Shown here: positions 34,079-43,678 of the stretch, piece after piece
Numbering within the stretch: position 1 is the first letter of the stretch
How the letters are laid out: each line of letters begins with the position of its first letter
Origin: Oscillospiraceae bacterium
GTDB lineage: Bacteria; Bacillota; Clostridia; Oscillospirales; Oscillospiraceae
Length of the DNA stretch: 64,000 nucleotides
NCBI GenBank assembly: GCA_017412765.1
Contig: JAFPWN010000044.1
Span: 42,501-106,500 of the forward strand
Direction: 5' to 3'
The notes under the pieces: model-generated
What the model saw: only the letters and a program-made list of their open reading frames with translations
Database searches by the model: none
What the model was told of the DNA's origin: nothing
Translations under genes and position numbers: made by a program

Positions 34079-36730
34079 ATGAGAAAAGTATTCGGACTTA
34101 ACGAGCTGAGAGAGATGTTTCTCACATTCTTCGAGTCGAAGGGACATCTTCGCCTTCCCAGCTTTTCGCTTATTCCGCAGAACGACCCGAGCCTTCTGCT
34201 TATAAACTCCGGCATGGCGCCGATGAAGCCCTATTTCACCGGCGAGATGGAGCCGCCGAGAAGAAGAGTCTGCACCTGCCAGAAATGCGTTCGCACCGGC
34301 GATATCGAGAACATCGGCAAGACCGACCGCCACGGCACCTATTTTGAGATGCTCGGCAACTTCTCCTTCGGAGATTACTTCAAGCACGAGGCGCTCAAGT
34401 GGAGCTGGGAGTTCCTTACGAGCGAGGAATGGGTAGGACTTGACCCCGCGAAGCTCTATCCCTCTATCTACGTCGAGGATGACGAGGCGTTCGACGTCTG
34501 GACGAAGGAGGTCGGAGTTCCGGCCGACCACATTACCCGCCTCGGCAAGTCCGATAACTTCTGGGAGCACGGCTCCGGCCCGTGCGGCCCCTGCTCCGAG
34601 ATCTACTACGACCGCGGCATCGAGCACGGCTGCGGCAAGCCCGACTGCGCGCCCGGCTGCGAGTGCGACCGCTTCATCGAGGTCTGGAACAACGTATTCA
34701 GCCAGTTCAATAACGACGGCGAGGGCAACTACACCGAGCTCGTTCAGAAGAACATCGACACCGGCATGGGCCTTGAGCGCCTTGCCTGCGTCGTTCAGGG
34801 CGTGAACAGCCTTTTCGACGTCGATACCGTCCGAAACATCACAGCGAAGGTATCCGAGATCACCGGCGCACACTACGGCGAGAGCCACAAGGTGGACGTT
34901 TCGCTCCGCATAATCACCGATCACATCCGCTCCGCGACATTTATGATAGGCGACGGCGTGCTCCCCTCCAACGAGGGCAGAGGCTACGTCCTTCGCCGCC
35001 TGCTCAGGAGAGCGGCGCGTCAGGGCAAGCTCCTCGGCGTGAACGATCCGTTCCTCTACAAGGTCTGCGAGACCGTCATTCACGAAAACGAGTTCGCGTA
35101 TCCCGAGCTCAAGGAGAAGAAGGACTACGTCACCCGCGTAATAAAGGTCGAGGAGGAGAACTTCGCCAAGACCATCGACACCGGTATGCGTATCCTTCAG
35201 GACGCGGTCGCCGCTCACAAGGAGAAGGGCGAGAGCGTCCTCACCGGCGACGAGACCTTCAAGCTCTACGATACCTACGGATTCCCCCTCGATCTCACCG
35301 AGGATATCCTCGCTGACGCCGGCATGACCGCCGACGAGGAGGGCTTCAAGGCGCTTATGGAGGAGCAGCGCAAGCGCGCGAGAGAGGCGAGAGGCGATAT
35401 GTCGAACGCATGGCAGGGCCTCGACCTCGGACTTGACAACACTCCGACACAGTTTGTCGGCTACACCGAAGCCGAGTGCGAGGCGAAGATCCTCGCCGTC
35501 GTATCCGAAAACGAGCTTCAGGAGGCTCTCGGCGCCGGCGCGCCGGCGATAATCGTTCTCGACAAAACTCCGATGTACGCCGAGATGGGCGGTCAGGTAG
35601 GCGACCACGGCGTTATTAGAACGCAGGGCGGCGTTTTTGAAGTAAACGACGTCAAGAAAAACAAGGGCGGCAAATACCTGCACTACGGCGTTGTAAAGAG
35701 CGGTGTTCTCACTAAGGGCGAGAGCGCTGTCGCCGAGTACGATAAAGACCGCCGCGCGGCTATCATGCGCGCGCACTCCGCGACCCACCTCCTCAACGCG
35801 GCTCTCCGCGAGGTGCTGGGCGATCACGTTCACCAGGCGGGTTCTCTCGTCGAGCCGGATCACCTCCGCTTCGACTTCACCCACTTCTCCGCGCTCACCG
35901 CAGACGAGCTTCTCAGAGTCAGCGACATCGTAGCCCGCGAGATACTCTCCGGCGATGGCGTTGAGGTCAGGGAAATGCCTATCGACGAGGCGAAAAAGCT
36001 CGGCGCGCAGGCTCTCTTCGGAGAGAAGTACGGCGATATAGTCCGCGTTGTTACGATGGGCGATAAGTTCTCCGTCGAGTTCTGCGGCGGCACGCACGTC
36101 GACAACGTTGCAAAGATCGGCCCGTTCCGCATTACGAGCGAGTTCTCCGTCGCCTCCGGCGTTCGCAGGATCGAAGCGCTCACCGGTATGGCTGTTTATG
36201 ATGAGATGCGCGAGCACGCAAAGCTGCTCGCTGCTGCCGCCGAGACACTCAAGGTCGCGCCTATGGAGCTTATAGATCGCATCAAGGGTCAGATAGAGGA
36301 AAACCGCAGGCTCGGCAGAACCATCGAGAGCCTCAAGGATAAGCTCCGCAGCGGCGAGATCGGCGAATTCATGGCGTCCGCCAAGACTGTCGGCGGACTC
36401 AAGATACTCACCCACGTCAACCCGAGCGCCACAGCGGACGAGCTCAGAAAGATCGGAGATACTCTCCGCGATAAGTCTGACGATATCGTCGCCGTCATCG
36501 CCTCGACGCTTGGCGACAAGATCACCTTCCAGGCTGTCTGCGGCAAAAACGCGATCGCAAAGGGCGTCAAGGCGGGCGATATAATCCGTCAGGTCACCGC
36601 ACTCTGCGGCGGCAAGGGCGGCGGCAGACCCGACTCCGCAATGGGCGGCGGCAAGGATATGCTCATGCTCGACAACGCGCTCGCTATGGTCGATAACTAC
36701 GTCAATCTGAAGCTGGAGGAGAAGAAATAA
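34079..36730 (+). CDS. alaS: Alanyl-tRNA synthetase
   Basis: The 883-residue class II synthetase has the catalytic N-terminus FFESKGHLRLPSFSLIP and the motif 2 region RTGDIENIGKTDRHGTYFEMLGN split over residues 73-95. The editing domain carries HSATHLLNAALREVLG (zinc-binding HxxxH) and CGGTHVDN, and a C-terminal C-Ala domain ends at 883. Length is normal. No T-box leader precedes it; it begins 7 nt after the second DegV gene. Confidence 0.98.
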   Translation: MRKVFGLNELREMFLTFFESKGHLRLPSFSLIPQNDPSLLLINSGMAPMKPYFTGEMEPPRRRVCTCQKCVRTGDIENIGKTDRHGTYFEMLGNFSFGDYFKHEALKWSWEFLTSEEWVGLDPAKLYPSIYVEDDEAFDVWTKEVGVPADHITRLGKSDNFWEHGSGPCGPCSEIYYDRGIEHGCGKPDCAPGCECDRFIEVWNNVFSQFNNDGEGNYTELVQKNIDTGMGLERLACVVQGVNSLFDVDTVRNITAKVSEITGAHYGESHKVDVSLRIITDHIRSATFMIGDGVLPSNEGRGYVLRRLLRRAARQGKLLGVNDPFLYKVCETVIHENEFAYPELKEKKDYVTRVIKVEEENFAKTIDTGMRILQDAVAAHKEKGESVLTGDETFKLYDTYGFPLDLTEDILADAGMTADEEGFKALMEEQRKRAREARGDMSNAWQGLDLGLDNTPTQFVGYTEAECEAKILAVVSENELQEALGAGAPAIIVLDKTPMYAEMGGQVGDHGVIRTQGGVFEVNDVKKNKGGKYLHYGVVKSGVLTKGESAVAEYDKDRRAAIMRAHSATHLLNAALREVLGDHVHQAGSLVEPDHLRFDFTHFSALTADELLRVSDIVAREILSGDGVEVREMPIDEAKKLGAQALFGEKYGDIVRVVTMGDKFSVEFCGGTHVDNVAKIGPFRITSEFSVASGVRRIEALTGMAVYDEMREHAKLLAAAAETLKVAPMELIDRIKGQIEENRRLGRTIESLKDKLRSGEIGEFMASAKTVGGLKILTHVNPSATADELRKIGDTLRDKSDDIVAVIASTLGDKITFQAVCGKNAIAKGVKAGDIIRQVTALCGGKGGGRPDSAMGGGKDMLMLDNALAMVDNYVNLKLEEKK

Positions 36731-37071
36731 TGGAAGATTGTCTTTTTTGCAGCATCGTTTCCGGCGCCATTCCGTCGAAAAAGGTCTATGAGGACGACCT
36801 TTGCCTCGCGTTCAGGGATATAAACCCGCTCGCGCCGACCCACGTTCTCGTCATTCCGAAGGAGCACATCGCCTCCTGCGCGGAGCTCAGTGAGGAGCAT
36901 GAGGCGCTGATCGGCCACATCTTCACCGTTATCGCAAAGCTCGCTAAAGAGCTGGGACTCAAGAACGGCTTCCGCGTTGTTTCAAACAGCGGCGTTGACG
37001 CAGGTCAGACAGTCGGACATCTGCATTTCCACGTTCTCGCAGGCAAGCCGATGAACGCAAAGATGGTGTAA
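36730..37071 (+). CDS. HIT-family nucleotide hydrolase (HinT-like)
   Basis: The 113-residue product has the start CLFCSIVSGAIPSKKVYEDD and the histidine triad GHLHFHVLAGKPM near residue 96, typical of HinT-like purine phosphoramidases. The typical His-x-His-x-His is present. Its start overlaps the alaS stop by one base (TAATG). Confidence 0.96.
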   Translation: MEDCLFCSIVSGAIPSKKVYEDDLCLAFRDINPLAPTHVLVIPKEHIASCAELSEEHEALIGHIFTVIAKLAKELGLKNGFRVVSNSGVDAGQTVGHLHFHVLAGKPMNAKMV

Positions 37072-37082
37072 AACAAAATTAC

Positions 37083-37106
37083 AGGACGGGCTTTTGCGCC
37101 CGTCCT
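37083..37106. other. Hairpin after the HIT gene
   Basis: Perfect 9-bp arms AGGACGGGC/GCCCGTCCT around TTTTGC, followed by AAATATTA. T-content is weak, so termination is likely but not certain. Confidence 0.55.
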
Positions 37107-37198
37107 AAATATTATCCGTCATTTTAACGATATTTTCTGCTGTGCGTTCCGGCATTTTTGCATTTTTCCTATTGCCGAGAATTCACTTTTGCGATATA

Positions 37199-37720
37199 CT
37201 ATGTTAAATTATTGCTAAATGTCGCGTAATATCTGTCAAGCTCGCGCTGATTGCGGATAGTAACGCACTTTTCGGCGTATTTCTCCGCAATTCCGGCGTA
37301 GCGCTCGCGCTGGCGCTTTTTGCGGCCGCTGTGCAGTATCCACATTACAAAATCCCAGTCCATTTTTTCGGTGCAGCCCTCTGCGATGCTCGGGCGCACC
37401 CTGTTCCGGTACTCGCGGCTGCGCTTGAACGCGCGATACAGGCAAGAAAAGCGGTCAAAGAGCATAAGAATGATAAGATCCGCTTCCTCGAGCCGGCGAG
37501 AGTAATTGTTTTTTGAGTAGTTGCCGTCGATGACCCAGCTGTCGTTTTTGTCGAGAAAGTCCGCGAGAAGGGCATTTTCCTCGCTCTCTTCGCGCTCGAC
37601 CCAGTTCGGCAGAAAGTGCAGAGCGTCGAGATAGAGGACGGGTACGCGGTACTCGCGTGAGAGAAACTCCGCAAGCGTGGATTTTCCGCTTCCGGAGTAT
37701 CCGATTATCATAATTTTCAT
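37199..37720 (-). CDS. P-loop nucleoside kinase-like protein (FlaR/AAK-type)
   Basis: A 173-residue P-loop protein with GYSGSGKSTLAEFLS at residues 7-21, LYLDALHFLPNWVER, WVIDGNY and a basic C-terminal lid. It belongs to the adenylate-kinase-like 'DNA topology modulation FlaR-related' proteins, for which no substrate is settled. It is a lone gene between divergent neighbours. Confidence 0.85.
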   Translation of the reverse strand: MKIMIIGYSGSGKSTLAEFLSREYRVPVLYLDALHFLPNWVEREESEENALLADFLDKNDSWVIDGNYSKNNYSRRLEEADLIILMLFDRFSCLYRAFKRSREYRNRVRPSIAEGCTEKMDWDFVMWILHSGRKKRQRERYAGIAEKYAEKCVTIRNQRELDRYYATFSNNLT

Positions 37721-37772
37721 CGTTTTTCTCCAGTGAAAAAGAATAAACTATTTTACCAAGGTCGGTGATACC

Positions 37773-38780
37773 ATGTCAAGCCTCATCATTCCCGAAGGGT
37801 ACAAAATGCCGCTCTCCAACAATCAGCTTCAGAGAGCCATCGAGCTAATACACGAGGATTTCCAGCGAAATCTTACGATACGCCTCAACCTTCACAGGGT
37901 ATCGGCACCCCTTTTCGTCGATAACTCCACCGGCCTGAACGATGACCTCAACGGCGTCGAGCGTCCGGTCTCGTTCGATATTCCCGACGTCGGCAGCGAG
38001 GCAGTCGTTGTCCACTCTCTCGCAAAGTGGAAGCGCCTCGCGCTGCTCAGATATGAGTTCAAGCCGGAGAGCGGGCTATACACCGATATGAACGCCATCC
38101 GCCGCGATGAGGTGACGGATAATCTACACTCCATCTACGTCGATCAGTGGGACTGGGAGAAGTACATACTGCCCGAAAACCGCAATCTCGACTACCTCAA
38201 GAACACTGTCCGCGCCATCGTCGGCGCGATATGCGACACTGCGGTGACCGTGCGCTATCACTTCCCGGCGCTCAGCTTTGAGCCGGACAGAGAGGTGCTC
38301 TTCATCACGACGCAGGAGCTTGAGGATATGTATCCCGACCTTGCGCCGTCTGACCGCGAAACGGAGATAACGAAGATACACCATACGGTGTTCCTTATGC
38401 AGATCGGCAGAAAGCTCAGAAGCGGCAAGCCGCATGACGGCAGAGCGCCGGACTACGACGATTGGGATATGAACGGCGATATACTGATGTGGAACCCGGT
38501 GCTCCGGTCGCGTTTTGAGATCTCGAGCATGGGCATCCGCGTAAGCCCGGAATCGCTTGCCCGCCAGCTCAGGGAGGCCGGAAAAGAGGAGAGAGCGAAG
38601 CTAATGTTCCATAAAATGCTCCTCGAGGGCAAGCTGCCCGACTCCATCGGCGGAGGCATCGGCATGAGCAGACTCTGTATGCTCCTCTTAGGCGCCTGCC
38701 ATATAGGAGAGGTGCAGGCGTCCCTCTGGGACAAGGATACTGTCGAAGAATGTGAAAAGCACGGTATTACGCTGCTGTAA
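37773..38780 (+). CDS. asnA: Aspartate-ammonia ligase (asparagine synthetase A)
   Basis: The 335-residue AsnA makes asparagine from aspartate, ammonia and ATP. RVSAPLFVDNSTGLNDDLNG near residue 44, VHSLAKWKRLALLRYEF and the closing GGGIGMSRLCMLLLGACHIGEVQ are class II-synthetase-like signatures of the family. Length is normal. The threonine/serine exporter gene follows 18 nt later. Confidence 0.97.
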   Translation: MSSLIIPEGYKMPLSNNQLQRAIELIHEDFQRNLTIRLNLHRVSAPLFVDNSTGLNDDLNGVERPVSFDIPDVGSEAVVVHSLAKWKRLALLRYEFKPESGLYTDMNAIRRDEVTDNLHSIYVDQWDWEKYILPENRNLDYLKNTVRAIVGAICDTAVTVRYHFPALSFEPDREVLFITTQELEDMYPDLAPSDRETEITKIHHTVFLMQIGRKLRSGKPHDGRAPDYDDWDMNGDILMWNPVLRSRFEISSMGIRVSPESLARQLREAGKEERAKLMFHKMLLEGKLPDSIGGGIGMSRLCMLLLGACHIGEVQASLWDKDTVEECEKHGITLL

Positions 38781-38798
38781 ATAATCGGAGGTCGCAAT

Positions 38799-40103
38799 AT
38801 GAGCCTTCCCGCAAAAACTGAAAAACGCAGACAGTCCAACCTTGAAGAGGTGCTTGAATTCTGCGCGCTTCTCGGCCGCAGCATGATACTGAACGGAGCG
38901 AACGTCGAGCGTGTTCAGCTTGCTACCGAGCGTATTTGTCACAGCTACGGGATAGAGGATCTGTCGCTCTACATTCTCTCGACCTATATCTCGATCGCCG
39001 GACGCGACGGCGAGGGGAGATACGCCCAGCGGCAGGTGAACATCCCGCCTGCGGGCATAAATCTGAACCGCTTAAAGCGCCTCAACCGCCTCTCATATAC
39101 GATAACGAGCGCGAGACCGGCGCCGGAGCGCCTCAAAAAGATGCTCTCTGAGGCGGAAAAGATATCCGATTACCCGGATTGGGCGATTTTGCTCGCGCAG
39201 ATGGGCGGCATGGTTTCGCTCTGCTTCATCTTCGGCGGCACCTGGCGCGAGATACCGCCGGTCATAATAGTCACCGCGCTCATACATTATCTCCTCCTCG
39301 GCTTTGAAAAGCTTTCGATAGACCGCATAGTCGCAAACTGCATAGTAATGTTTATCGGAGCGGTCTGCGCTCTCGCGCTGACTATGACGGGTCTCGGCTC
39401 GTCCGTGCCGGTGATAATCATTACGGTCTCGATGCTCGTGATACCGGGAATACCGCTTGTCAATTCCGTGCGAAATCTCCTGTGCGGCAACGAGCAGAAC
39501 GGCATTCTGCAGCTCTTTAAGGTCACGATCGAAACTCTCGCCCTCGGAATGGGAATATATATTGCCGTTGCGTTCTTTGTTAAAGAGGGCGGCGCGGATT
39601 CCGCTGTCGTTGAAACTCTGCAAGATCCGTGGCTTCTTATTCTGCTGAGCTTCACCGCATCCGTTTCCTTCGGAGTAGTTTTCAGGATACCGGCGAAAGA
39701 CCTCGTCTGGGCGGGACTCGGCGGCGTTATAACGAGGATCGTGCTTATCCTCGTCGGTCTTACCGGAGCGAACAGACTCGTGCTGATAACCTCCGGCGCG
39801 CTTGCCGCCTCGCTCTACGCTGAGTTTATGGCGACGGTGCGGAAGGACCCGTCGACGTATTTCGTCTATCCGTCGATCGTGCCGCTCATTCCCGGCGACC
39901 TGTTCTACTATTCGCTCATAGGCATATACGTAACAGACCGCGCCATGTTCGAGTGGTACGGCGTAAACTGCCTCCTTACCCTGCTCGGAATGAGCATCGG
40001 CTTCGTTCTGAGCTATACTATCGCCCACTACGTCAGAAAATTCCGCCATAAGCGGTTCGTTATAAAATCATTTGTAAAGGAAGATGAAAATGAGAGTGTA
40101 TAA
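38799..40103 (+). CDS. thrE: ThrE-type threonine/serine exporter
   Basis: A 434-residue protein in which both exporter domains are present in one chain: the ThrE N-terminal domain (GRSMILNGANVERVQLATERI near residue 30, then membrane helices) and the ThrB2-like C-terminal domain with further helices (SLYAEFMATVRKDPSTYFVYPSIVPLIPGDLFYYS). It is probably about nine or ten membrane spans. It overlaps serC by 14 nt, so export is tied to serine synthesis. Confidence 0.88.
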   Translation: MSLPAKTEKRRQSNLEEVLEFCALLGRSMILNGANVERVQLATERICHSYGIEDLSLYILSTYISIAGRDGEGRYAQRQVNIPPAGINLNRLKRLNRLSYTITSARPAPERLKKMLSEAEKISDYPDWAILLAQMGGMVSLCFIFGGTWREIPPVIIVTALIHYLLLGFEKLSIDRIVANCIVMFIGAVCALALTMTGLGSSVPVIIITVSMLVIPGIPLVNSVRNLLCGNEQNGILQLFKVTIETLALGMGIYIAVAFFVKEGGADSAVVETLQDPWLLILLSFTASVSFGVVFRIPAKDLVWAGLGGVITRIVLILVGLTGANRLVLITSGALAASLYAEFMATVRKDPSTYFVYPSIVPLIPGDLFYYSLIGIYVTDRAMFEWYGVNCLLTLLGMSIGFVLSYTIAHYVRKFRHKRFVIKSFVKEDENESV

Positions 40104-41172
40104 CTTCGCCGCAGGTCCCGCGGCACTTCCGGAGGAGGTTCTCAAAAGAGCCGCCGCAGAGCTCGTCGAGTACGGCTCGGACGGAATGAGCGTTATGGAA
40201 ATGAGCCACCGCTCAAAGATGTATCTCGCAATCTACGAGAAGGTCGACGCCTCCATCCGCAGAGTTATGAACATACCCGATAATTACAAGGTGCTGTATC
40301 TTCAGGGCGGCGCGACGCTCCAGTTCTCCGCCATACCGATGAACCTCATGAAGCCGGATAAGAGCTCGGCGGATTACGCTCTCAGCGGAAACTTCTCGAA
40401 GAAGGCTTACAAAGAGGCGAAAAAATACGGCGACGCGAGAATCGCCGGCTCGACCGAGGACTGCGGCTTTGCGCGCATACCTCAGCAGAACGAGCTTAGC
40501 CTCAACCCCGGCGCCGCGTACTTCCACTATTGCATGAACAACACCGTTTACGGCTCCAAGTGGAACTATATTCCCGAGACCGGCGACGTTCCGCTCGTGT
40601 GCGATATGTCCTCCTGCATCCTCTCCGAGCCGATAGACGTATCCAGATTCGGCGTTATCTACGCCGGCGCGCAGAAGAATATGGGCCCGAGCGGTCTTAC
40701 CGTTGTCATCGTCAGAAAAGACCTGCTCACCGGCTCCATGCCCTTCACCCCGACCGTTATGGACTGGAAGACCCTCGCGGAGAAGGACAGCATGTACAAC
40801 ACTCCGTCCTGCTACGGTATCTACTTCCTCGGTCTTGTGCTCGACTGGATAGAGTCCATCGGCGGGCTTGAGGCGATGAAAAAGCGCAACGAGGAGAAGG
40901 CAAAGCTTCTCTACGACGCTCTCGATAAGTCGAGCTTTTATAAGACCTTCGTCGAGCCGTCCGCGCGCTCGATGATGAACGTGACCTTCAACACCGGCGA
41001 CAGCGACCTCGACGCGAAGTTTGTCAAGGAGGCGGCTGCGAGGGGGATCGTCAATATCAAGGGCTACCGCGACCTCGGCGGTATGCGCGCATCGATCTAC
41101 AATGCCGTTACCCTCGAGGCTGTGAAGGCGCTTGTTGATTTTATGTCGGATTTTGAAAAGGAAAATGCGTAA
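40090..41172 (+). CDS. serC: Phosphoserine aminotransferase
   Basis: The 360-residue PLP enzyme converts 3-phosphohydroxypyruvate to phosphoserine. VYNFAAGPAALPEEVLKRA at the start and IYAGAQKNMGPSGLTVVIVR near residue 192 with the PLP Lys are signatures. The ATG at 40090 is taken because AAGGAAG lies 7 nt upstream; the ATG two codons earlier (40084) abuts that site. Its stop overlaps the serA start (TAATG). Confidence 0.97.
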   Translation: MRVYNFAAGPAALPEEVLKRAAAELVEYGSDGMSVMEMSHRSKMYLAIYEKVDASIRRVMNIPDNYKVLYLQGGATLQFSAIPMNLMKPDKSSADYALSGNFSKKAYKEAKKYGDARIAGSTEDCGFARIPQQNELSLNPGAAYFHYCMNNTVYGSKWNYIPETGDVPLVCDMSSCILSEPIDVSRFGVIYAGAQKNMGPSGLTVVIVRKDLLTGSMPFTPTVMDWKTLAEKDSMYNTPSCYGIYFLGLVLDWIESIGGLEAMKKRNEEKAKLLYDALDKSSFYKTFVEPSARSMMNVTFNTGDSDLDAKFVKEAAARGIVNIKGYRDLGGMRASIYNAVTLEAVKALVDFMSDFEKENA

Positions 41173-42338
41173 TGTATAACGTAAAGCTTGTAAATAAGAT
41201 ATCCAAAGTAGGCCTGAATCAGCTAGGCGGGGACTACAACTGCTCCGAGAGCGCCGAGAACGCGGACGCGTATCTCGTCAGAAGCGCTGCGCTTCACGAC
41301 GAGGCTTTTCCGGCTTCATTAAAGTGCATCGCAAGAGCGGGCGCGGGAGTCAACAATATCCCCATCGACCGCTGCACCGACGCGGGCATCGTGGTTTTCA
41401 ACACTCCCGGCGCGAACGCGAACGCAGTAAAGGAGCTGACGCTCTGCGGACTGCTGCTCGCCAGCCGAAAGATCAAGCTGGGCAATAAGTTTGCCGAGTC
41501 CCTTGCCGGCACCGGCGACGAGATGAGCAAGCTCGTCGAAAAGGGAAAAAGTCAGTTTGCCGGCCCGGAGCTGAAGGGAAAGACCCTCGGCGTTATCGGC
41601 CTCGGCGCGATCGGCGGCCCGCTTGCGAATATAGCGGTTTCCCTCGGTATGACGGTCTACGGCTATGACCCGTTCCTCTCGGTAGACGCCGCGTGGACGC
41701 TCAAGCGCGAGATCCACCACGCCACCGATCTCAAGACCATCTTTGAGGTCTCGGACTATATCTCCGTCCACGTTCCCGCGACCGCGGACACGAAGGGTAT
41801 GCTCTGCGCCAAGAGCTTCGAGATGATGAAGGACGGCGTTCGCATCGTAAACTTCGCGCGCGGCGAGCTTGTGAACAACGCGGATATGGCTGAGGCGCTC
41901 AGATCGGGCAAGGTCGCCGCCTACGTTGCGGACTTCCCCGCTGAGGAGCTTCTGCCGCTCGATAACTTTACCGCGCTGCCGCATCTCGGCGCATCAACGC
42001 CGGAGAGCGAGGATAACTGCGCGGTCATGGCGGCAAACGAGGTCAGAGATTACCTCGAGCGCGGCATTATCAAAAACAGCGTAAACTATCCCGCGGCAAC
42101 TCTTGAGCCGACCACTCCGTTCCGTCTCTGCGCGCTGCACAAGAACGTAGCCGGTATCGTTTCCGCACTCTCAAGCGCGGTGGCGGGCGAGGGACTGAAC
42201 ATCGAGTCCGTTGCCTCGACGAGCCGCAAGGAGGTCGCATATACTATCCTCGACCTCGACAGAGCGCCGTCAGACAAGCTGATCGCCGACCTTGAGGCGA
42301 AGGACACGATATTCAAGGTGAGATTTATTCAGCTGTAA
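41172..42338 (+). CDS. serA: D-3-phosphoglycerate dehydrogenase
   Basis: The 388-residue enzyme oxidises 3-phosphoglycerate in the first step of serine synthesis. It has the catalytic domain with IGLGAIGGPLAN (NAD loop, residues 141-152), FARGELVNNADMAEAL and PHLGASTPESEDN near 271 with the catalytic His, and a short C-terminal ACT domain (residues 320-388, ESVASTSRKEVAYTILD) likely used for serine feedback. It directly follows serC. Confidence 0.96.
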   Translation: MYNVKLVNKISKVGLNQLGGDYNCSESAENADAYLVRSAALHDEAFPASLKCIARAGAGVNNIPIDRCTDAGIVVFNTPGANANAVKELTLCGLLLASRKIKLGNKFAESLAGTGDEMSKLVEKGKSQFAGPELKGKTLGVIGLGAIGGPLANIAVSLGMTVYGYDPFLSVDAAWTLKREIHHATDLKTIFEVSDYISVHVPATADTKGMLCAKSFEMMKDGVRIVNFARGELVNNADMAEALRSGKVAAYVADFPAEELLPLDNFTALPHLGASTPESEDNCAVMAANEVRDYLERGIIKNSVNYPAATLEPTTPFRLCALHKNVAGIVSALSSAVAGEGLNIESVASTSRKEVAYTILDLDRAPSDKLIADLEAKDTIFKVRFIQL

Positions 42339-42342
42339 CAAA

Positions 42343-42374
42343 ACGGGGATGTGGTTTTCACATCCCCGTAATTT
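42343..42374 (+). terminator. Terminator after serA
   Basis: Perfect 11-bp arms ACGGGGATGTG (42343-42353) and CACATCCCCGT (42359-42369), loop GTTTT, followed by AATTTTG. Confidence 0.75.
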
Positions 42375-42389
42375 TGAAAGGAACTGCCA

Positions 42390-43604
42390 ATGAAAACAGA
42401 ACGAGCATTTCCGCGCTGCGTGATCACCGCAAAGGGCACGCGCTGGGTCGAAAGCGGTCATCCGTGGATATACGAGGCGGAGATCGTTTCGGAGCCGGAA
42501 TGCCCTAACGGCGCGCTTGCAGACGCCGTAAGCGAAAAGGGAAAGTACCTCGGCACCGGCTTTCTGAGCCGCGAGAGCAAGATCCGCGTGCGCCTCATAT
42601 CGCGCAACGCAAACGACCGCTTTGACGAGGCATTCTGGCGCAGAAGATTTCAGTATGCCTGGGATTACCGAAAGACCGTAATGCGCGAGGACGATCTGCA
42701 GTGCTGCCGCGTGATCTTCGGAGAGGCGGACGGCTTTCCGGGACTGACGGTGGACAGATTTTCGGATATTCTCGTAACTCAGACGCTCTCGATCGGTATA
42801 GAAAAGCGAAAAAAAGAGCTTTTTCCGCTGCTCATTGACGTCCTTCGCGCCGACGGGCAGAACATCCGCGGGGTTTACGAGCGCAACGACGCTGCGATAC
42901 GCGTGCTCGAGGGCATGGAGGAGAACAAGGGCTGGCTTATCGGCGGTGGAGAAACCGTGACAGAAATCTGCGAGAACGGTATTTACTACTCGGTAGACGT
43001 TGAAAACGGGCAGAAAACCGGCTTTTTCCTCGATCAGAAGTATAACCGCCTCGCGGTCGCCAAGCTCGCAAGGGGCAGGAGAGTGCTTGACTGCTTCACG
43101 CACACCGGCTCCTTTGCGCTGAACGCGGCGATGGGCGGCGCGAGCCACGTCACCGCGGTGGATATTTCGCAGAGCGCCGTGGATATGGCGCGCCGCAACG
43201 CAGAGCGCAACGGGCTTTCCGACAGAATGGATTTCGTCTGCGCCGACGTTTTCGACCTTCTGCCCGCGCTGAAGGCGCAGAAGGCGGAGCCTTACGATTT
43301 TATAATCCTCGACCCGCCGGCTTTCACAAAGTCGCGCAGGACCGCCGACAGAGCGGAAAAGGGCTACAAGGAGATAAACCTCCGCGCTCTGCAATTACTG
43401 CCGCGCGGCGGGTATTTTGCGACAGCCTCGTGCAGCCACTTCATGCCGTCTGAACGATTTGTGCAGATGCTCAGGAGCGCGGCGCTCGACGCGGGAGTGG
43501 AGCTTCGTCAGATCGAGGCGCGTCAGCAGGCGCCGGATCATCCGATACTCTGGAACGTGCCGGAGACGGACTATCTGAAGTTCTATATATTCCAGGTGGT
43601 ATAA
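42390..43604 (+). CDS. RlmI-like 23S rRNA (cytosine-C5) methyltransferase
   Basis: The 404-residue product has an N-terminal PUA-like domain (KGTRWVESGHPWIYEAEIV), an EEHxx-type middle domain and a Rossmann methyltransferase domain: VLDCFTHTGSFALNAAMGGA near residue 230 and the catalytic DPPAFTKSR near 311. RlmI methylates C1962 of 23S rRNA; activity here is inferred from family. The stop codon is directly joined to a short inverted repeat. Confidence 0.92.
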   Translation: MKTERAFPRCVITAKGTRWVESGHPWIYEAEIVSEPECPNGALADAVSEKGKYLGTGFLSRESKIRVRLISRNANDRFDEAFWRRRFQYAWDYRKTVMREDDLQCCRVIFGEADGFPGLTVDRFSDILVTQTLSIGIEKRKKELFPLLIDVLRADGQNIRGVYERNDAAIRVLEGMEENKGWLIGGGETVTEICENGIYYSVDVENGQKTGFFLDQKYNRLAVAKLARGRRVLDCFTHTGSFALNAAMGGASHVTAVDISQSAVDMARRNAERNGLSDRMDFVCADVFDLLPALKAQKAEPYDFIILDPPAFTKSRRTADRAEKGYKEINLRALQLLPRGGYFATASCSHFMPSERFVQMLRSAALDAGVELRQIEARQQAPDHPILWNVPETDYLKFYIFQVV

Positions 43605-43642
43605 TACTAACCCCTAATCAGCTTTTAATCAGGGATTAGTAT
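43604..43642. repeat. 39-bp hairpin related to the 162-bp MITE-like family
   Basis: ATACTAACCCCTAATC (43604-43619) and its inverted partner (43627-43642) match in 14 of 16 pairs around a 7-nt loop. The ends ATACTAA/TTAGTAT are those of the 162-bp elements at 52812 and 63739, so this may be a terminal-repeat-only derivative. It begins on the last base of the preceding stop codon. Confidence 0.6.
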
Positions 43643-43648
43643 AAAACA

Positions 43649-43675
43649 GGCATCCGGGGAAACCGGATGCCTTTT
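43649..43675. terminator. Terminator between convergent rlmI-like and telA genes
   Basis: GGCATCCGG (43649-43657) pairs with CCGGATGCC (43663-43671), followed by TTTT on plus; on minus it is followed by TGTTTTAT. Confidence 0.8.
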
Positions 43676-43678
43676 AGA

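Noticed and set aside
34010..36415. 801-codon open frame on the minus strand opposite alaS
   Set aside because: It is fully antisense to a clear alaS with all motifs, has no family features, and arises from GC-rich third positions. The same applies to long antisense frames at 1227-2282, 11331-13019, 22385-24046 and 56456-57928.
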